Source of the DNA: Oryzias latipes
Taxonomy: Eukaryota; Chordata; Actinopteri; Beloniformes; Adrianichthyidae
Assembly (NCBI RefSeq): GCF_002234675.1
Contig: NC_019865.2
Span: 33,662,112 to 33,726,111 of the forward strand
Direction of reading: 5' to 3'
DNA length: 64,000 bases
Part shown: positions 12,601-21,659 of the stretch, piece by piece
How positions within the stretch are numbered: the first letter of the stretch is position 1
How the letters are laid out: each line of letters begins with the position of its first letter
Made by a program: the position numbers and the translations under genes
Notes under the pieces: generated by a model
What the model saw: the letters and a program-made list of their open reading frames with translations, nothing else
Told to the model about the DNA's origin: nothing
Database searches by the model: none

Positions 12601-15600
12601 TGTATACATCAGAAACTGCTGCTAGCACAGAACAGTTAGATGCTTTTTATAATAAGGTGACGATACCACAGATTTCACGAGAGGGGAAGGATGCAATGGA
12701 CTCTATTTTAACGGAAGCTGAGGTTAGGAAAGCAATCAGTAAGATGAAAACTGGGAAATCACCTGGGATAGATGGCTTTCCAGTTGAATATTACCAAACA
12801 TTTACAGAAGTACTGTGCCCATTCTTAACTAAAGTACTTCAAGAAGCCTATGATTTTGGGACACTCCCTGAAAGTTTTAACCAGGCAATAATATCATTAA
12901 TACCAAAAGGTGACAAAGACTTAACGGACCCAGCCAATTACAGACCAATAAGTTTAATAAATGTAGATTGCAAAATACTATCAAAAATATTAGCAATGAG
13001 GCTAGAGAAGGAGTTGCCAAAGATTATTCATAAAGATCAAGTTGGTTTTGTCAAAAATAGACTGTCAGCTGATAACATGAGGAGATTACTACATCTTCTA
13101 TGGATGAATAAACATAGTTCGAACCCCGTAGTCGCAATATCCCTCGATGCCCAAAAGGCTTTCGATAGGGTTGAATGGAATTTTTTGTTTACAGCACTAA
13201 CAAAATTTGGATTTGGAGACAACTTCTGCCGGTGGATTAAGACATTATACTCGAGACCAAAAGCTGCAGTTTTCACAAATGGGGTACTATCTCCTTTTTT
13301 TGATATCTCTAGATCAACCCGTCAGGGATGCAGTCTCAGCCCGCTCTTATTCACAATATTTTTGGAACCCCTGGCTATCCAAATCAGGGAAGACCCTAGA
13401 ATTAAGGGCGTATATGGAGGAGATAGGGACCATAAACTATTTCTGTATGCGGATGATATTCTAATACTGAGCCAAGACCCCGCTAACTCCATACCAACTC
13501 TACTTGAGGTTATGAATGAATACTCCAAACTTTCTGGGTATAAAATAAATTGGCACAAATCAGAGGCAATGCCAGTATCTCAAACTTGCACCCCAAGTTT
13601 GCTGTCTGGCTTTAACTTTAGATGGGTAGATAAAGGGATGAAATATTTAGGTATAGAACTGAACCCAAGTATTCTTGACATTATGGCAGATAATATGGAA
13701 AAATTACTCACCAAAATTAAAACTAATTTAGATAAGTGGAGTAAGTTAAACTTGACATTATGGGGTAAGGTTAATACAATAAAAATGGCTGTGGCCCCGC
13801 TAATTAATTACTACACCGGAATGTTACCAATGAGCATCCCAAAACAAATCCTACTAAGATATAATAAAATGATTAAAGAATTTCTTTGGAATGGCGGGAA
13901 ACCCAGAATCAGTATGGACCGGCTTTGCCAACCAAAAAAAGATGGTGGATTAGCTCTACCTAATATAGAACACTACAGCATCTCCTTTGAGATGTCAAGA
14001 CTGACAAAGCACTGGGTTGGTAGAGAACTGGACGCAGACTGGGTCCTAGTAGAACGGGGCATTACGTTCCCATTTACACCGATGGAGATATTAGTGCAAA
14101 AGCCAGGTGAGCAGAGAGGCAGGACCAATAACCCAATCTTGGAATTCTCAAAGATGGTGTGGCTGGAGGTGCATAAAAAGTGTAAGCTTTCTCCACATCT
14201 GCAAAAGTATGCATCTTTATGGCACAACCCTAAAATTAAGATTGGTAAGCGATCTATCTACTGGGCACAGTGGTTGCAAAAAGGTATTAGAACAATTGGG
14301 GATGTATTCCAAGGGGACATTTTCATGTCATATGATGACATTAAGATGAAATATAATTTGGAAGGACATGGTAACTTTTGGAGGTATTTACAACTTAGAG
14401 ATTGCTTAAAAGGGAAAGTCGGACTGTCGCAAGATGGGAATCCAATAGAAAACTTTCTAAGACTACCCACACTGCTAGGCAAGGCATCCAAATGGTATAA
14501 AATCTGCCCATGGGATAAAAAAAACACAAGCAAAGGACTTAAAACAATATGGGAAAGAGACCTGCGTTGTATAATCGATGATGATTCATGGCAAACAATT
14601 CTTTCTGACAATGGAATTTACATCAGGGAAGCCAGAGGCAAATTTATTCAATATAAAATACTTAACAGGTACTACTACACTCCATCTAGACTTCATGTGA
14701 TCGGAATCAGTGAAAATGATCTGTGTTGGAAGTGTCATAAGGAGAGAGGTACCTTTATTCATGCAATATGGGAGTGCCCACTTATTTCTAGACTTTGGAG
14801 TAAAGTGTTGGAATGCATACAGGGCTGGATAGCATGTGAACTTCCCAAATCAGCAAGACTATGTCTCTTAGGGGATAGAAAAGAGGTGCCGCTACTAAGC
14901 AAAACTACTTTCAGAGTATTGAATACTGGACTGGTAACATGTGCTCGTCTGATTTTGAAATTATGGAAAGAACCCCAAATCCCAACGCTAAAAATGTGGA
15001 AAGAAAAAATGATAGAAAATAGCGCCTGTGAAAAGATGTTAGGAAGAGTGAGTTGCAAAAATATATATGTGGCTGAAAAATGGGACAGCTTTTGTCTTTA
15101 CTTATCAATGATGCCTTAATGATGACACGTTAATACACTATGTATTGGAAATTGTTATCGGTAATCCTCACTTGTGTATGTTTATGTTCGGTTTTTATTT
15201 TTATTTTATTTTTATTTTAGTGTTTTTTTTTGTTTTTATTGGGGGGATTTGTCATACATGTTAACTGTGAAAACTCAATAAAATACTTGAATTACAAAAA
15301 AAAAAAAAAAAAATGCAAAGAAACTTACAAGGCCTAAAGCGGTTTACAGTCCCATTCATCCATTAACACTCAGTCACACACCGATGGCTGTGCTGCCAAA
15401 CGCAGTGTCCTGCCCCACTTCAACACATGGGCAGGCAGAGCGGGAACGGAACCTGCGATTTTCCATTCAGAGGTTACTTCTGCAGCAACTAAAGCAAAAC
15501 ATCAAATGAATGCAGTGTGAGCATGAACTAACAGACTCAGATAGGGACTCTGCACCTGACATCATGTCTTTGTGGTAGTAGGCGGGGTTGGTCTGTCAGT

Positions 15601-18600
15601 GATGTCTTTGTGTCTGATTCAGCTGCTGGTGGTGGACGTGTCCCAGAACAAACAAGAGACCTTCCTTGTGTCTGTGAGTGCTCCAAGCAAATGTCCGCTC
15701 TGTTCCGACATCAGAAATCTGTTCAAACGCTTGTTTCAATCCTGCAGATTGGAGACGAGGCCTCCATCCTGCCCCCAAAGCTAAAGGCGGAGCTCCTGGA
15801 GGTGCTGAGTGGCCGGCAGAAAGCCTCTGGTAAGTGTGCCATGCAGAGTCTGAGCTGCAGACGCTGCTCAGGTTTTTACCGCCTTTCTGTTGCCCTTTCA
15901 GGAGTGGAGGAGCTAAACAGGGTGGTGTCAGACACTTTCTTGCACTTCTTCGTGAGGACAGTTGGTCACTACGCCTCCTTCATCAAATACAGCGCCACAG
16001 GGGAGCTCGGTGTCTTTGACAGGAGGGCCTTCTGCAAGGCCATTGACTCCAAGACCACTCGACACTTTGTAAAGAAATTCACCCAGACACAGATGTTTGA
16101 CCTGTTCATTCAGGAGGCGGAGCAGCAGCAGCCTGGACCACGGCAGGGTGAGCACATGACCAGGTCCAGTTCAGAGAGCTGCAGCTTCAGACTCTCATGC
16201 TGAACAAATGTCATCTGAGTCGAGAAGAATCTTCTTTCACTCTAGACTTGAGCAGTGAAGATCAGAACAAGACAGGAGTTCTCTGAACATCACTGCAGAC
16301 ATGTAGAGGAAAGCTACCGTGTTTCCAGAATTCACTTGACTTAATAGATCCCAAATTAGGTAGTCCTTGAAGAGAAGAGAGCAGAAAAAACAAAAAAGTA
16401 TTTAATAAAAACCCATGAAAGTGACCAGCAGGTTTCCTGGGTGTGAATCCCATCAAGTACAAACTGGGTGAGAGAGTTCTTGCTGTGTTTGACAAAACAA
16501 ACACAGACAAACACTAGAATATCTTCTATAAGACAAAGAGAGACAAGTGAGTTGCTGCAACAGGAATATCTACCTTTACTGGTGAGAAAGTGAGAATGCA
16601 GAGGAAACGTTGACTCTTGAGATGTGGAAAATACCGTCTAGTTCTTCCTGGTCTAGACCCATAGCAGTTTAACTAAGGTTATGGCTCAGGATCACCAAGG
16701 CTTAAAGTCTAAAGACAGAGATGGTGTCTGCCTCCTGAAGTGAGCCAAAGAGTTTGTTAAACAGAAAAAGAATATGATAATTAAGGTTCTACACTCCACT
16801 TTAGTGTAAGAAATTCTAAAATCCTGTAAAGACCTATCAGATAAATGTAACTTAAAGTATTTTTTCTGATACCATTGACATATCCCAGTCTCTGCATTGA
16901 CATGTTCTGATCAAATGTATCAAAAGCAGCACTGAGGCCCAAAAGCAGGAATAGACATGTGCCCAGTACCTGCAGCCATGAGGAGGAGGAGATCATTGTC
17001 TTCACCAAAGGTGTTTAAGTGTGACGTGCTGCTGATCGTGACTGAAACTCCTCAAAGATCATTTTTCTTCAGATGCTCAGAGTTGATCGGCAGGTGTCTT
17101 TCTCAAGAACTTAAGAAACAAATACGAGATTAGATGCAGGTGTAAGCTTGAACGTAAGAACACAGAACAAAACGTGAGTCCCTTTTATAAAACATGAAGT
17201 TTTTGAAGAACCTGGTGCAGGAAGCAAGGATGGACTTCAGGTCGCCGTAAACGCTCAACAAGGTGCCCTGAGAAGACATGAGAGACAGCTTCAGATAGTG
17301 TCTGCACATTAGGGGATGAGCTTCCTGTGCAGAAGGCAAGAGGGAAAGGCCTGCAGAGTCTGTGGAGTAAGAAAACAGTCCTTAGAGACCTTAGCATAGA
17401 GACAACGTTGTGCAGAAAGTATACTCTGCTAAAAAATAGGAATACAAAATTTGATTTTACGTTTAACATGTCCGTTGTGAATCGATTCAAAAAAGTGTGC
17501 ATGTGTACTGAGGCTCCTTTATTAAACTAAAATGGACTAGAACTTCCCACAATCGGCAAATTGAGTCATTACTGTAGCTGTGTTTAAAAAATAAACAGAT
17601 AATAATAACCACGATCTCCACTCGCTTTTCCAGCAGCTTTTGGTTGTTGCTAGGTGACGACAGTTGATCCAGTAATCCACAGTAATCCACAATCCACATC
17701 CACAGAGCATAAAAGTTTTTAATTTCTTAAAATAAAACATAAAAATTAGTGTGTATTTATTCATATCTGGGGTTAATCAGACTTGAAATATCTGATTGGT
17801 CAACTATACATTAGGACTTAAACACTGTCCATATAACCAAACCTGACAGAATTTTGATTTGATTTGATTTGAAATGGTTTATTTCAAGCAATCAAAGAAT
17901 AATACGCAAAACAATACAATAAGCATTCATACATTCATTCAAAGACGTATCAAACTTAGGATAATTGTATTAAAGAATCAAATTTCAAAGGACTGATGCT
18001 AGAATAACAAGCAAACATATGTTTTCTATATAAGTTACATCTGGCCCTTTGAGGTCGACCTCTATGCTTATGTGGCCCTCAGTGAAAATGAGTTAGACCC
18101 CCCTGCTGTAATCAATACACCTGCAGACTGGTTCAGACCCAGAAGTGGTGGAACATGGGCCAAAAAAAGAGTAGCAAGCACCCCACTCCACTAAGATGTT
18201 AAAAAAGAAGAAGTCAATGTCTGTCAAAAGAAGTTGACCGCAAGAGAACAATAAAACAAAAACATACTGGTAAGCCAAATCGGAGCCAAGTTAAATAGCA
18301 GCCTACCGTGATGCCAGTTTAGAAAAAAAACTCACTATGATCAAAATAACAACTTGTGTCTTCTGAAATGTTTTTCTGGCAGGAGGCAGGAGTTGTTGTT
18401 TTTTAGCTTTACCTACACACCCCTGAATGTGGTGTAACTGTATCAATGTATTTGTATTATGTGAGGGATCATTGCAGACTAGCTGTATATTGTTAAGAAT
18501 TGACCTACGTCATGGAAGTACACTTATCAACTATTATCCTGCTTATAGCATGGTCACTTGTTAAAGAAATACATATTCTATCAATTTTTAGTACTTTATA

Positions 18601-20642
18601 CTTGTTATTTTTCGGTCTAGATTGCTTTTTCACAACAATATGATATCAAAATATTATAGGCCCTTTAATATAAACCCAGCAACCAATCAGAATTGAGCAT
18701 TTATTCAGAACATGTTATAATGTTCATTGAACTCCATAAATATGCCTGTAGCCCCATCATTTATTTTTGACAGTGATTAAACAGAAAAATGCAAAATAAA
18801 GAAAAGTCGTGTTCAAAACTGACATGTCAAACATGAAACAACTATCGTATTCATTTTTAAATTTTTTTCAAATGTGCACAACTTCGTCTACACGTTTCCT
18901 TATCTTACCCCATAAGATGGAGATGGTGTAGTGAAGGGTGTGGGTACGGAAAAAACAAGTCCAAGACCCCTATCAGGGGTCCGAGCAACTGATTTAAAGT
19001 TCCATATTGGGGCTTTGAGGCCCAAGTAGGGGTGGGGGGGGTGTTTCCACGAAGCACATATCAAGGCTTTCTTTATTTAGGGGGAGGAGCTAAAAATGGT
19101 TGCATCCATGTGACGGATTCAGGAAGATCATTTGGAGAGTTTGGAGATTTAGAAACTGTTAATTTGAAATCTAAACTTATGATGACATCATAAACAATAA
19201 CCACTGGCCATGTTCAGTGTTACAGAAGCTTGATCATTGTCCAAACCCCAACCAAATTTAAACTTCTCTCCATACTCCATATTAACTCTCCCTCTCTCTG
19301 GTCTTCCTCCCTTCAGCTTTCCGTCCCGCCGGCCCGTATGGTCACCATGGGGGGCCTTGCCTTCAGCCGCTCGGCTCCCCAGCTCTGGAACTCTCTCCCC
19401 CTCGACCTATGTGACATTGACTCCTTTTCTGTTTAAATTTGCTTTTCCAAATCACAATTTTCCCTCATCTGTTATCTGATTTTATTAAGATGTCAATTTA
19501 TTTATTGTGTAAATGTTTTCTTAAAGTGATTTTATCGTGGGTTTTTTATTTGTACAGTTTCCTTGAGTGTTTTGAAAGGCGCTTAAAAAAACACATTCTT
19601 TTGATTATTATTATCATTACTGTCGCCAATCAGGAGTGAGGTAGTTAGAAGTCCACGCCCCTTCCACTGAAACTGGGCCTGGGAGAATCTGTCAATTCAA
19701 AGTTTCAAATGTTCAAGGTGGGGGCCAGAAGGGTACCACATGCCTTCACTGAGGCATCTGATTGGTCAGTTGATAACTTGAATGAGTTGTGTGAGGATTA
19801 TCAAGAAGGCAGCTTATCCTGTTGGGGGTCAGTGAAAGCTGATTCGAACAAGTGGTTAGGCAGAGTTAGCAACGCGAAGGGTCTGGCCTTAGGACCCACA
19901 TTGGATTTTTAGCTAATTGGGCTCTTGGGAATCGCACCCAGGGTTTCCTGTGAGGCAGTCCTACATCCAGCCAACTGAGTTACCCAGCTAGAACGGTTCC
20001 TCTGACCAATACAATGACTGACTAACAGCTGTTTAGTTCTCTAATGAAGTTTACAGGCTTTTGCCTTCTTGGAACCAGCGGGTACTTCCTGTTTGGAATG
20101 CCAGGGTAGAAGGATCGCTTTGTTCAGAAGACATTCATTGTGAAGGTGGAACTAAACGTGTTGGGGGGTGAAACAGGAAAATAAAAACCAGGATGGGAAG
20201 CTATAGGCCTGTATTCAACGATCGAACTTTGACTTTTAAGTCAGTCTGGGTTTGATCCAAGTGCAATTACAACTTTAAACCTGAATGATCTCAGTCTGTT
20301 ATTAAAGACATAGTTGATAAGGAAACATGGATTACAATACAGGGAAGTCTCTTTGAACAGTCTGGCTCGTATCAAAACCATTAGGCAGGTTGATGATTTA
20401 CAGGAAGATGTGGTGCTTTTCCATGGAGCTCCAGAGAACAGACGGGTCTGGTTCAGGGATCATTCCTGAAAAACTGATCAGTGTTTGAGTGTTCTAAACA
20501 CACAAAGGATCGTTTATTGAATATTGATAACAACTGATTCTCACATTTGATTTTCCCTTTCTTTTCTCCTTCAGGTATATTTCACCATAAGATCCGGGAA
20601 TTTCAAGACAAGAAGAAAAAGGAAAAAACAAAGAAACACTAG
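1240..20642 (+). CDS. dennd2d: DENN domain-containing protein 2D (spliced, 13 coding exons)
   Basis: Coding exons: 1240-1297, 6044-6148, 7371-7546, 8130-8242, 8411-8480, 8550-8627, 8732-8872, 9543-9691, 9768-9939, 15623-15673, 15748-15829, 15902-16147, 20575-20642. They sum to 1509 nt (502 residues plus stop), close to the roughly 470 residues of human DENND2D and far shorter than DENND2A-C. All introns are GT-AG. The order is a basic N-terminus, uDENN (GQYFFEYLVVVSLKK, ITLFCFPEG), cDENN (GYCRRLL, CFGLFSKIFDEVEKR, YPFMQKLREA, IIRLTRPLDS, VLERRIVFIA, HAVAALLYPFTWQHTF) and dDENN (VGDE-like IGDEASILPPKL, HYASFIKY, FCKAIDSKTTRHFVKKF, LFIQEAE), ending in a Lys-rich tail. DENND2 proteins are described as guanine-nucleotide exchange factors for Rab9-type GTPases in endosomal traffic; activity here is inferred. 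Exons 1-2 are the least certain. Intron 9 holds a full-length L1. Confidence 0.9.
1298..4158 (+). other. dennd2d intron 1, 5' part
   Basis: No conserved coding exon is visible; the open frames are short and unrelated to any family I know. At about 3660-3905 a GC-rich stretch (gagctgcagctctgtggagg, 'ggcctcctggatgcctctct', then 'aggaactggaggaaggaggg') looks like a decayed dispersed fish retroelement end, but I cannot assign it. The rest appears to be ordinary intron. Confidence 0.4.
4159..5354 (-). mobile_element. Tc1/mariner-type DNA transposon, degraded
   Basis: The ends are imperfect inverted repeats: left 'cctctttattaggtccacc', and right, read in reverse, a version of the same 'ctcattgtcattttcttaga' type, with TA at both borders. 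The inside carries minus-strand Tc1 transposase pieces in two frames: 4873-4574 (RRPHRVPLLSAQNRKHRLQF, the catalytic core start) and 4474-4226 (LKRPPQSPDLYPIENLW, the conserved block before the last catalytic acid). Frameshifts separate them, so no functional enzyme is encoded. It lies in intron 1 of dennd2d, antisense to the gene. Confidence 0.8.
4226..4873 (-). pseudogene. Tc1-like transposase, frameshifted fragments
   Basis: Two adjoining minus-strand frames give the middle and C-terminal parts of a Tc1 transposase. The first has the 'RVPLLSA.NRK.RLQFTQTHQHWT.ED' block and the second the 'PPQSPDL.PIE.LWDVVER' block, followed by the usual C-terminal tail ending near 'WEECLQNRVESL'. The HTH DNA-binding N-terminus is not readable to the right of 4873. 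The copy is dead: the frame changes between the blocks near 4480-4570. Confidence 0.75.
5355..6043 (+). other. dennd2d intron 1, 3' part
   Basis: This is AT-rich intronic sequence with no recognisable gene or element. It ends in the acceptor 'ctgttttattcag' before exon 2. Confidence 0.4.
6625..6654. repeat. Poly-C tract, 30 bp
   Basis: An uninterrupted run of about 30 C residues lies in dennd2d intron 2. Homopolymer length is prone to assembly error, so the exact count is uncertain. Confidence 0.9.
6660..6995 (+). repeat. Dispersed repeat, copy 1 (dennd2d intron 2)
   Basis: This copy shares several blocks with 19665-20160, in the same order: 'ggcatctgattggtcagtt', 'gactaacagctgtt'-like, 'ggaaccagcaggtacttcct' and 'gtttggaac.ccaggg'. 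The segment starts with 'gcgtcgccacttggagccag'. I read it as a non-coding interspersed repeat. I recall similar words as frequent in medaka-like genomes, but I cannot name the family. Confidence 0.6.
8873..9542 (+). other. dennd2d intron 7
   Basis: Apart from a short CA-rich imperfect repeat at about 8890-8935, I see no element or exon. The acceptor 'cgcctccatcag' precedes exon 8. Confidence 0.4.
10008..10020. repeat. Left target-site duplication of the L1
   Basis: The 13-bp word aaaaatgcaaaga directly precedes the L1 and recurs directly after its poly-A at 15309-15321. The leading A residues of the right copy merge with the poly-A, so the unambiguous duplicated part is about 10 bp (tgcaaaga plus flanking A). 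Confidence 0.8.
10190..11023 (+). CDS. L1 ORF1 protein, RNA-binding chaperone
   Basis: A 277-residue protein with the L1 ORF1p layout. A polar N-terminus is followed by a heptad-rich coiled coil (about residues 30-110, LTEITKVGATLNVVASDVSL onward) that would trimerise. The RRM-like core begins at RQKNIRLVGLKEGMEG (about 119) and continues through 'PRIILVRFLRFTARQKVLMA', and a C-terminal domain includes 'LTKERVAQRKQF' and 'HPATLRFTWKQERMSFTDAK'. In known L1 elements this protein coats the element RNA and acts as a nucleic-acid chaperone during target-primed reverse transcription. The start ATG at 10190 follows 'aaacatcgcc', a fair Kozak context. The frame is intact. Confidence 0.93.
   Translation: MSQKKRSIQTRLPTVSTGEASSANQHEGQRTEISDLLTEITKVGATLNVVASDVSLIKSDTTELKNAVSAIQLRLTGAENRISDMEDQVANVAKDKKLLAKKLDLLWARADDQENRHRQKNIRLVGLKEGMEGNGALCDYIRKLISDGLGLDGVEYEIESCYRSPGPRPGPNQPPRIILVRFLRFTARQKVLMAAKKKRGILWENCKLSFFEDLTKERVAQRKQFSPVMKLLWQRQVKHTLAHPATLRFTWKQERMSFTDAKEAENFVKENMAVETE
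11352..15119 (+). CDS. L1 ORF2 protein, endonuclease/reverse transcriptase
   Basis: A 1255-residue polyprotein. An apurinic-type endonuclease occupies about residues 1-240: LVSWNINGC, FIQETHFGKD, VNVYAPNGDEPD, LIGGDFNQVPDD, SRIDYFLIS and LTDHAPVELH (catalytic His at the end). The reverse transcriptase follows at about 450-760: GKSPGIDGFPVEYYQ, NYRPISLINVDCKILSKILA, DQVGFVKNR, SLDAQKAFDRVEW, TRQGCSLSPLLF, FLYADDILIL (catalytic YADD) and MKYLGIEL. Near the C-terminus is a CCHC-type motif, CWKCHKERGTFIHAIWEC. All catalytic signatures are present and the frame is unbroken, so the copy may be competent; activity is inference. The ATG at 11352 gives MGNMDINLVSW directly upstream of the endonuclease. 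Confidence 0.95.
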   Translation: MGNMDINLVSWNINGCSTPIKRKKVLSYLKSHGTDVAFIQETHFGKDKEALKMRRDWVGKVFHNSVSSKSRGVMTLINKKLNFVFLKQLQDDDGRLLCIQALINGIKVVLVNVYAPNGDEPDFIYKISKMLSNLEGHILIGGDFNQVPDDFLDKSTNNVKFNTRKGLALNSLKEEIGLVDIWRLVHPSEREYTFYSHSHKSYSRIDYFLISNSSTELVTNCEIGVIALTDHAPVELHIQFQMGKIKRGRWRLNLGILRDEQFVASLKEEIKCFLDINIGSTDRLATVWDALKAFMRGKCLGYSSKKARESREKIKILENQIKEWEKQLAQNYNESTFKEICKLKFNLHETYNKKAEYALFRLRTNFYEKGEKTGKLLARQLKQLDNQNVITAIKKNDRLVTSSGEINTVFEQFYQKLYTSETAASTEQLDAFYNKVTIPQISREGKDAMDSILTEAEVRKAISKMKTGKSPGIDGFPVEYYQTFTEVLCPFLTKVLQEAYDFGTLPESFNQAIISLIPKGDKDLTDPANYRPISLINVDCKILSKILAMRLEKELPKIIHKDQVGFVKNRLSADNMRRLLHLLWMNKHSSNPVVAISLDAQKAFDRVEWNFLFTALTKFGFGDNFCRWIKTLYSRPKAAVFTNGVLSPFFDISRSTRQGCSLSPLLFTIFLEPLAIQIREDPRIKGVYGGDRDHKLFLYADDILILSQDPANSIPTLLEVMNEYSKLSGYKINWHKSEAMPVSQTCTPSLLSGFNFRWVDKGMKYLGIELNPSILDIMADNMEKLLTKIKTNLDKWSKLNLTLWGKVNTIKMAVAPLINYYTGMLPMSIPKQILLRYNKMIKEFLWNGGKPRISMDRLCQPKKDGGLALPNIEHYSISFEMSRLTKHWVGRELDADWVLVERGITFPFTPMEILVQKPGEQRGRTNNPILEFSKMVWLEVHKKCKLSPHLQKYASLWHNPKIKIGKRSIYWAQWLQKGIRTIGDVFQGDIFMSYDDIKMKYNLEGHGNFWRYLQLRDCLKGKVGLSQDGNPIENFLRLPTLLGKASKWYKICPWDKKNTSKGLKTIWERDLRCIIDDDSWQTILSDNGIYIREARGKFIQYKILNRYYYTPSRLHVIGISENDLCWKCHKERGTFIHAIWECPLISRLWSKVLECIQGWIACELPKSARLCLLGDRKEVPLLSKTTFRVLNTGLVTCARLILKLWKEPQIPTLKMWKEKMIENSACEKMLGRVSCKNIYVAEKWDSFCLYLSMMP
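15309..15321. repeat. Right target-site duplication of the L1
   Basis: This matches the 13 bp at 10008-10020. After it the two flanks diverge (ggagtc on the left is L1; aacttacaag on the right is intron). Confidence 0.8.
16148..19229 (+). other. dennd2d intron 12, first 3 kb
   Basis: This is long AT-rich intron. The only recognisable piece is a minus-strand LINE reverse-transcriptase fragment at about 17008-16781. A 'gatttgatttgatttga' micro-repeat occurs at about 17850. Nothing else here supports a gene. Confidence 0.4.
16781..17008 (-). pseudogene. LINE reverse transcriptase fragment
   Basis: The minus-strand frame contains LFLLLGLSAAFDTFDQNMSM, which matches the RT motif '.LLDLSAAFDT.DH..L' of CR1/L2-type LINEs. 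Only this motif and about 30 degenerate downstream residues are readable, so it is a short decayed relic. Confidence 0.55.
19230..19625 (+). mobile_element. L2-type LINE, 3' end fragment
   Basis: The frame at 19230-19436 gives the C-terminal LINE signature 'GGLAFSRSAPQLWNSLPLDL'. About 120 bp further on is the characteristic L2 3' hairpin-like tail 'ttgagtgttttgaaaggcgc', followed by an ATT-rich microsatellite tail. It is 5'-truncated, as usual for L2. Confidence 0.75.
19665..20160 (+). repeat. Dispersed repeat, copy 2 (dennd2d intron 12), interrupted
   Basis: This is the same family as 6660-6995 but split near 19800-19990 by an insertion that contains a tRNA-like sequence. Shared blocks resume with 'ttcctctgaccaataca' and 'ggaaccagcgggtacttcct'. 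Confidence 0.55.
19910..19990 (-). repeat. tRNA-like SINE head
   Basis: Read on the minus strand, the segment has an A-box-like 'TAACTCAGTTGG' and a B box 'GGTGCGATTCC', about 35-40 bp apart. The T-stem TGGG/CCCA closes around the loop TGCGATT. Acceptor-stem pairing is poor and no intact anticodon stem is visible, so I call a tRNA-derived SINE or tRNA relic, not a functional tRNA gene. Confidence 0.55.
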
Positions 20643-21655
20643 CGTGGGTGTTTGTGTGTGTGTGCTTCAGTGATGTGGTGAGCTGGTAAGAAATAATGTG
20701 AATGTTGTGTCAGTGTGGGGCCCCTCTAGAATCCACATGTGGGGTTGTTCCTGTTGGATGTGCAGCTGCTGCTAAGACTGAAAATCTAACGCCTTCAGGA
20801 GTTTGTCTCCTGCAGAAGTGGACTCCATTGTGCCAGACTGCTGAAAAATATGAAAAGGTTTTTGGAAAAGCCGACCCTTCAAAGTGTCTTCCAGAAGGAT
20901 TTGAGCCACAGTAGAAGGAACTATGTGCTTCAATAGAAATCAGCTCAGACGTTTCCTTCTTTACCTCCTCCGTCCTCTGTGGACGAAACATTTCTGTGCT
21001 CTCAACCTCTATTTTAGCCAAGAGGAGTGACTGCAACCCCCCCCCCCCCCCCAATCCCCAGTGCCAGGAATTGCTAGCACCGTAAGAATGACCACTATGT
21101 GCTGAAACCTAATGCTAGCAGACAAAACCACATTTTGACTGATGCATCACTTAAAGAAATTTAAAAAAATTCTATTGTTTTAGTCTCTTTTGGGGGGGTT
21201 TCAAATGCACAGAAAATGAGTGTGTGTTCCCATTTTATGATGACTGCAGTCTTCTCCCTGAAACTAGAGGGAAGAAAGAGTCCTGAACTCGTTTGGCTGT
21301 CAGTGACACAGAAGCTGCAGAACTCGCTCGGCTTTGGGGAACGATTGGACACTGATGAAACCTCGTCGTTTTCTTGTTACCAGAGAAACCTGGTTTGACA
21401 GAAATGAAGTCCTCATAAACTAGAAAAGCTGACTTTAGTCAGCTATGATGGAAAATATCATAGCAGGTGGAGTCTGTGCACAAACTAATGCAATCATATC
21501 AGAAAACATTTTAATGAACTGGAGACCTGCTGTACCCCGCCCCCTACTCCTGTGGTAGCTAGAATCTACCCCAGTGACGCCCCTCCCCCCAACTGTACAG
21601 GATAATGTGGGTGTAGATAATAGTTGGATGGAAATAAAGTTTATATTTTCTGCTT
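20643..21655 (+). other. Putative dennd2d 3' UTR
   Basis: About 1 kb of non-coding sequence separates the dennd2d stop (20640-20642) from the first good poly-A signal. It includes a poly-C tract at about 21039-21052. No protein family is recognisable in the short frames here. Confidence 0.5.
21633..21638 (+). terminator. Candidate polyadenylation signal of dennd2d
   Basis: AATAAA lies in 'gaaataaagtttat', followed by a T-rich downstream element ('cttttttcttg') about 30 bp later. It is the first canonical hexamer in a good context after the stop codon. Confidence 0.5.
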
Positions 21656-21659
21656 TTTA

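Larger units (their letters stand above)
10021..15308 (+). mobile_element. Full-length L1-clade LINE with two intact ORFs
   Basis: A complete non-LTR retrotransposon lies in dennd2d intron 9, in the same orientation as the gene. It has a short 5' leader (about 170 bp), ORF1 (10190-11023), a 328-bp spacer, ORF2 (11352-15119), a 3' UTR of about 180 bp and a signal 'aataaaatacttgaattac' followed by poly-A. Duplications flank it. Both ORFs run without stops or frameshifts. The lack of decay, together with the preserved duplication, argues for a recent insertion. The family looks like fish L1 (Swimmer-type); I cannot confirm the name. Confidence 0.95.

Noticed and set aside
19910..19990. A functional tRNA gene
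   Set aside because: A and B boxes are present, but the acceptor and anticodon stems do not pair well and it sits within repeat DNA.
20702..21054. Short frames after the dennd2d stop
   Set aside because: They lie in the probable 3' UTR, overlap on both strands and show no conserved motif.
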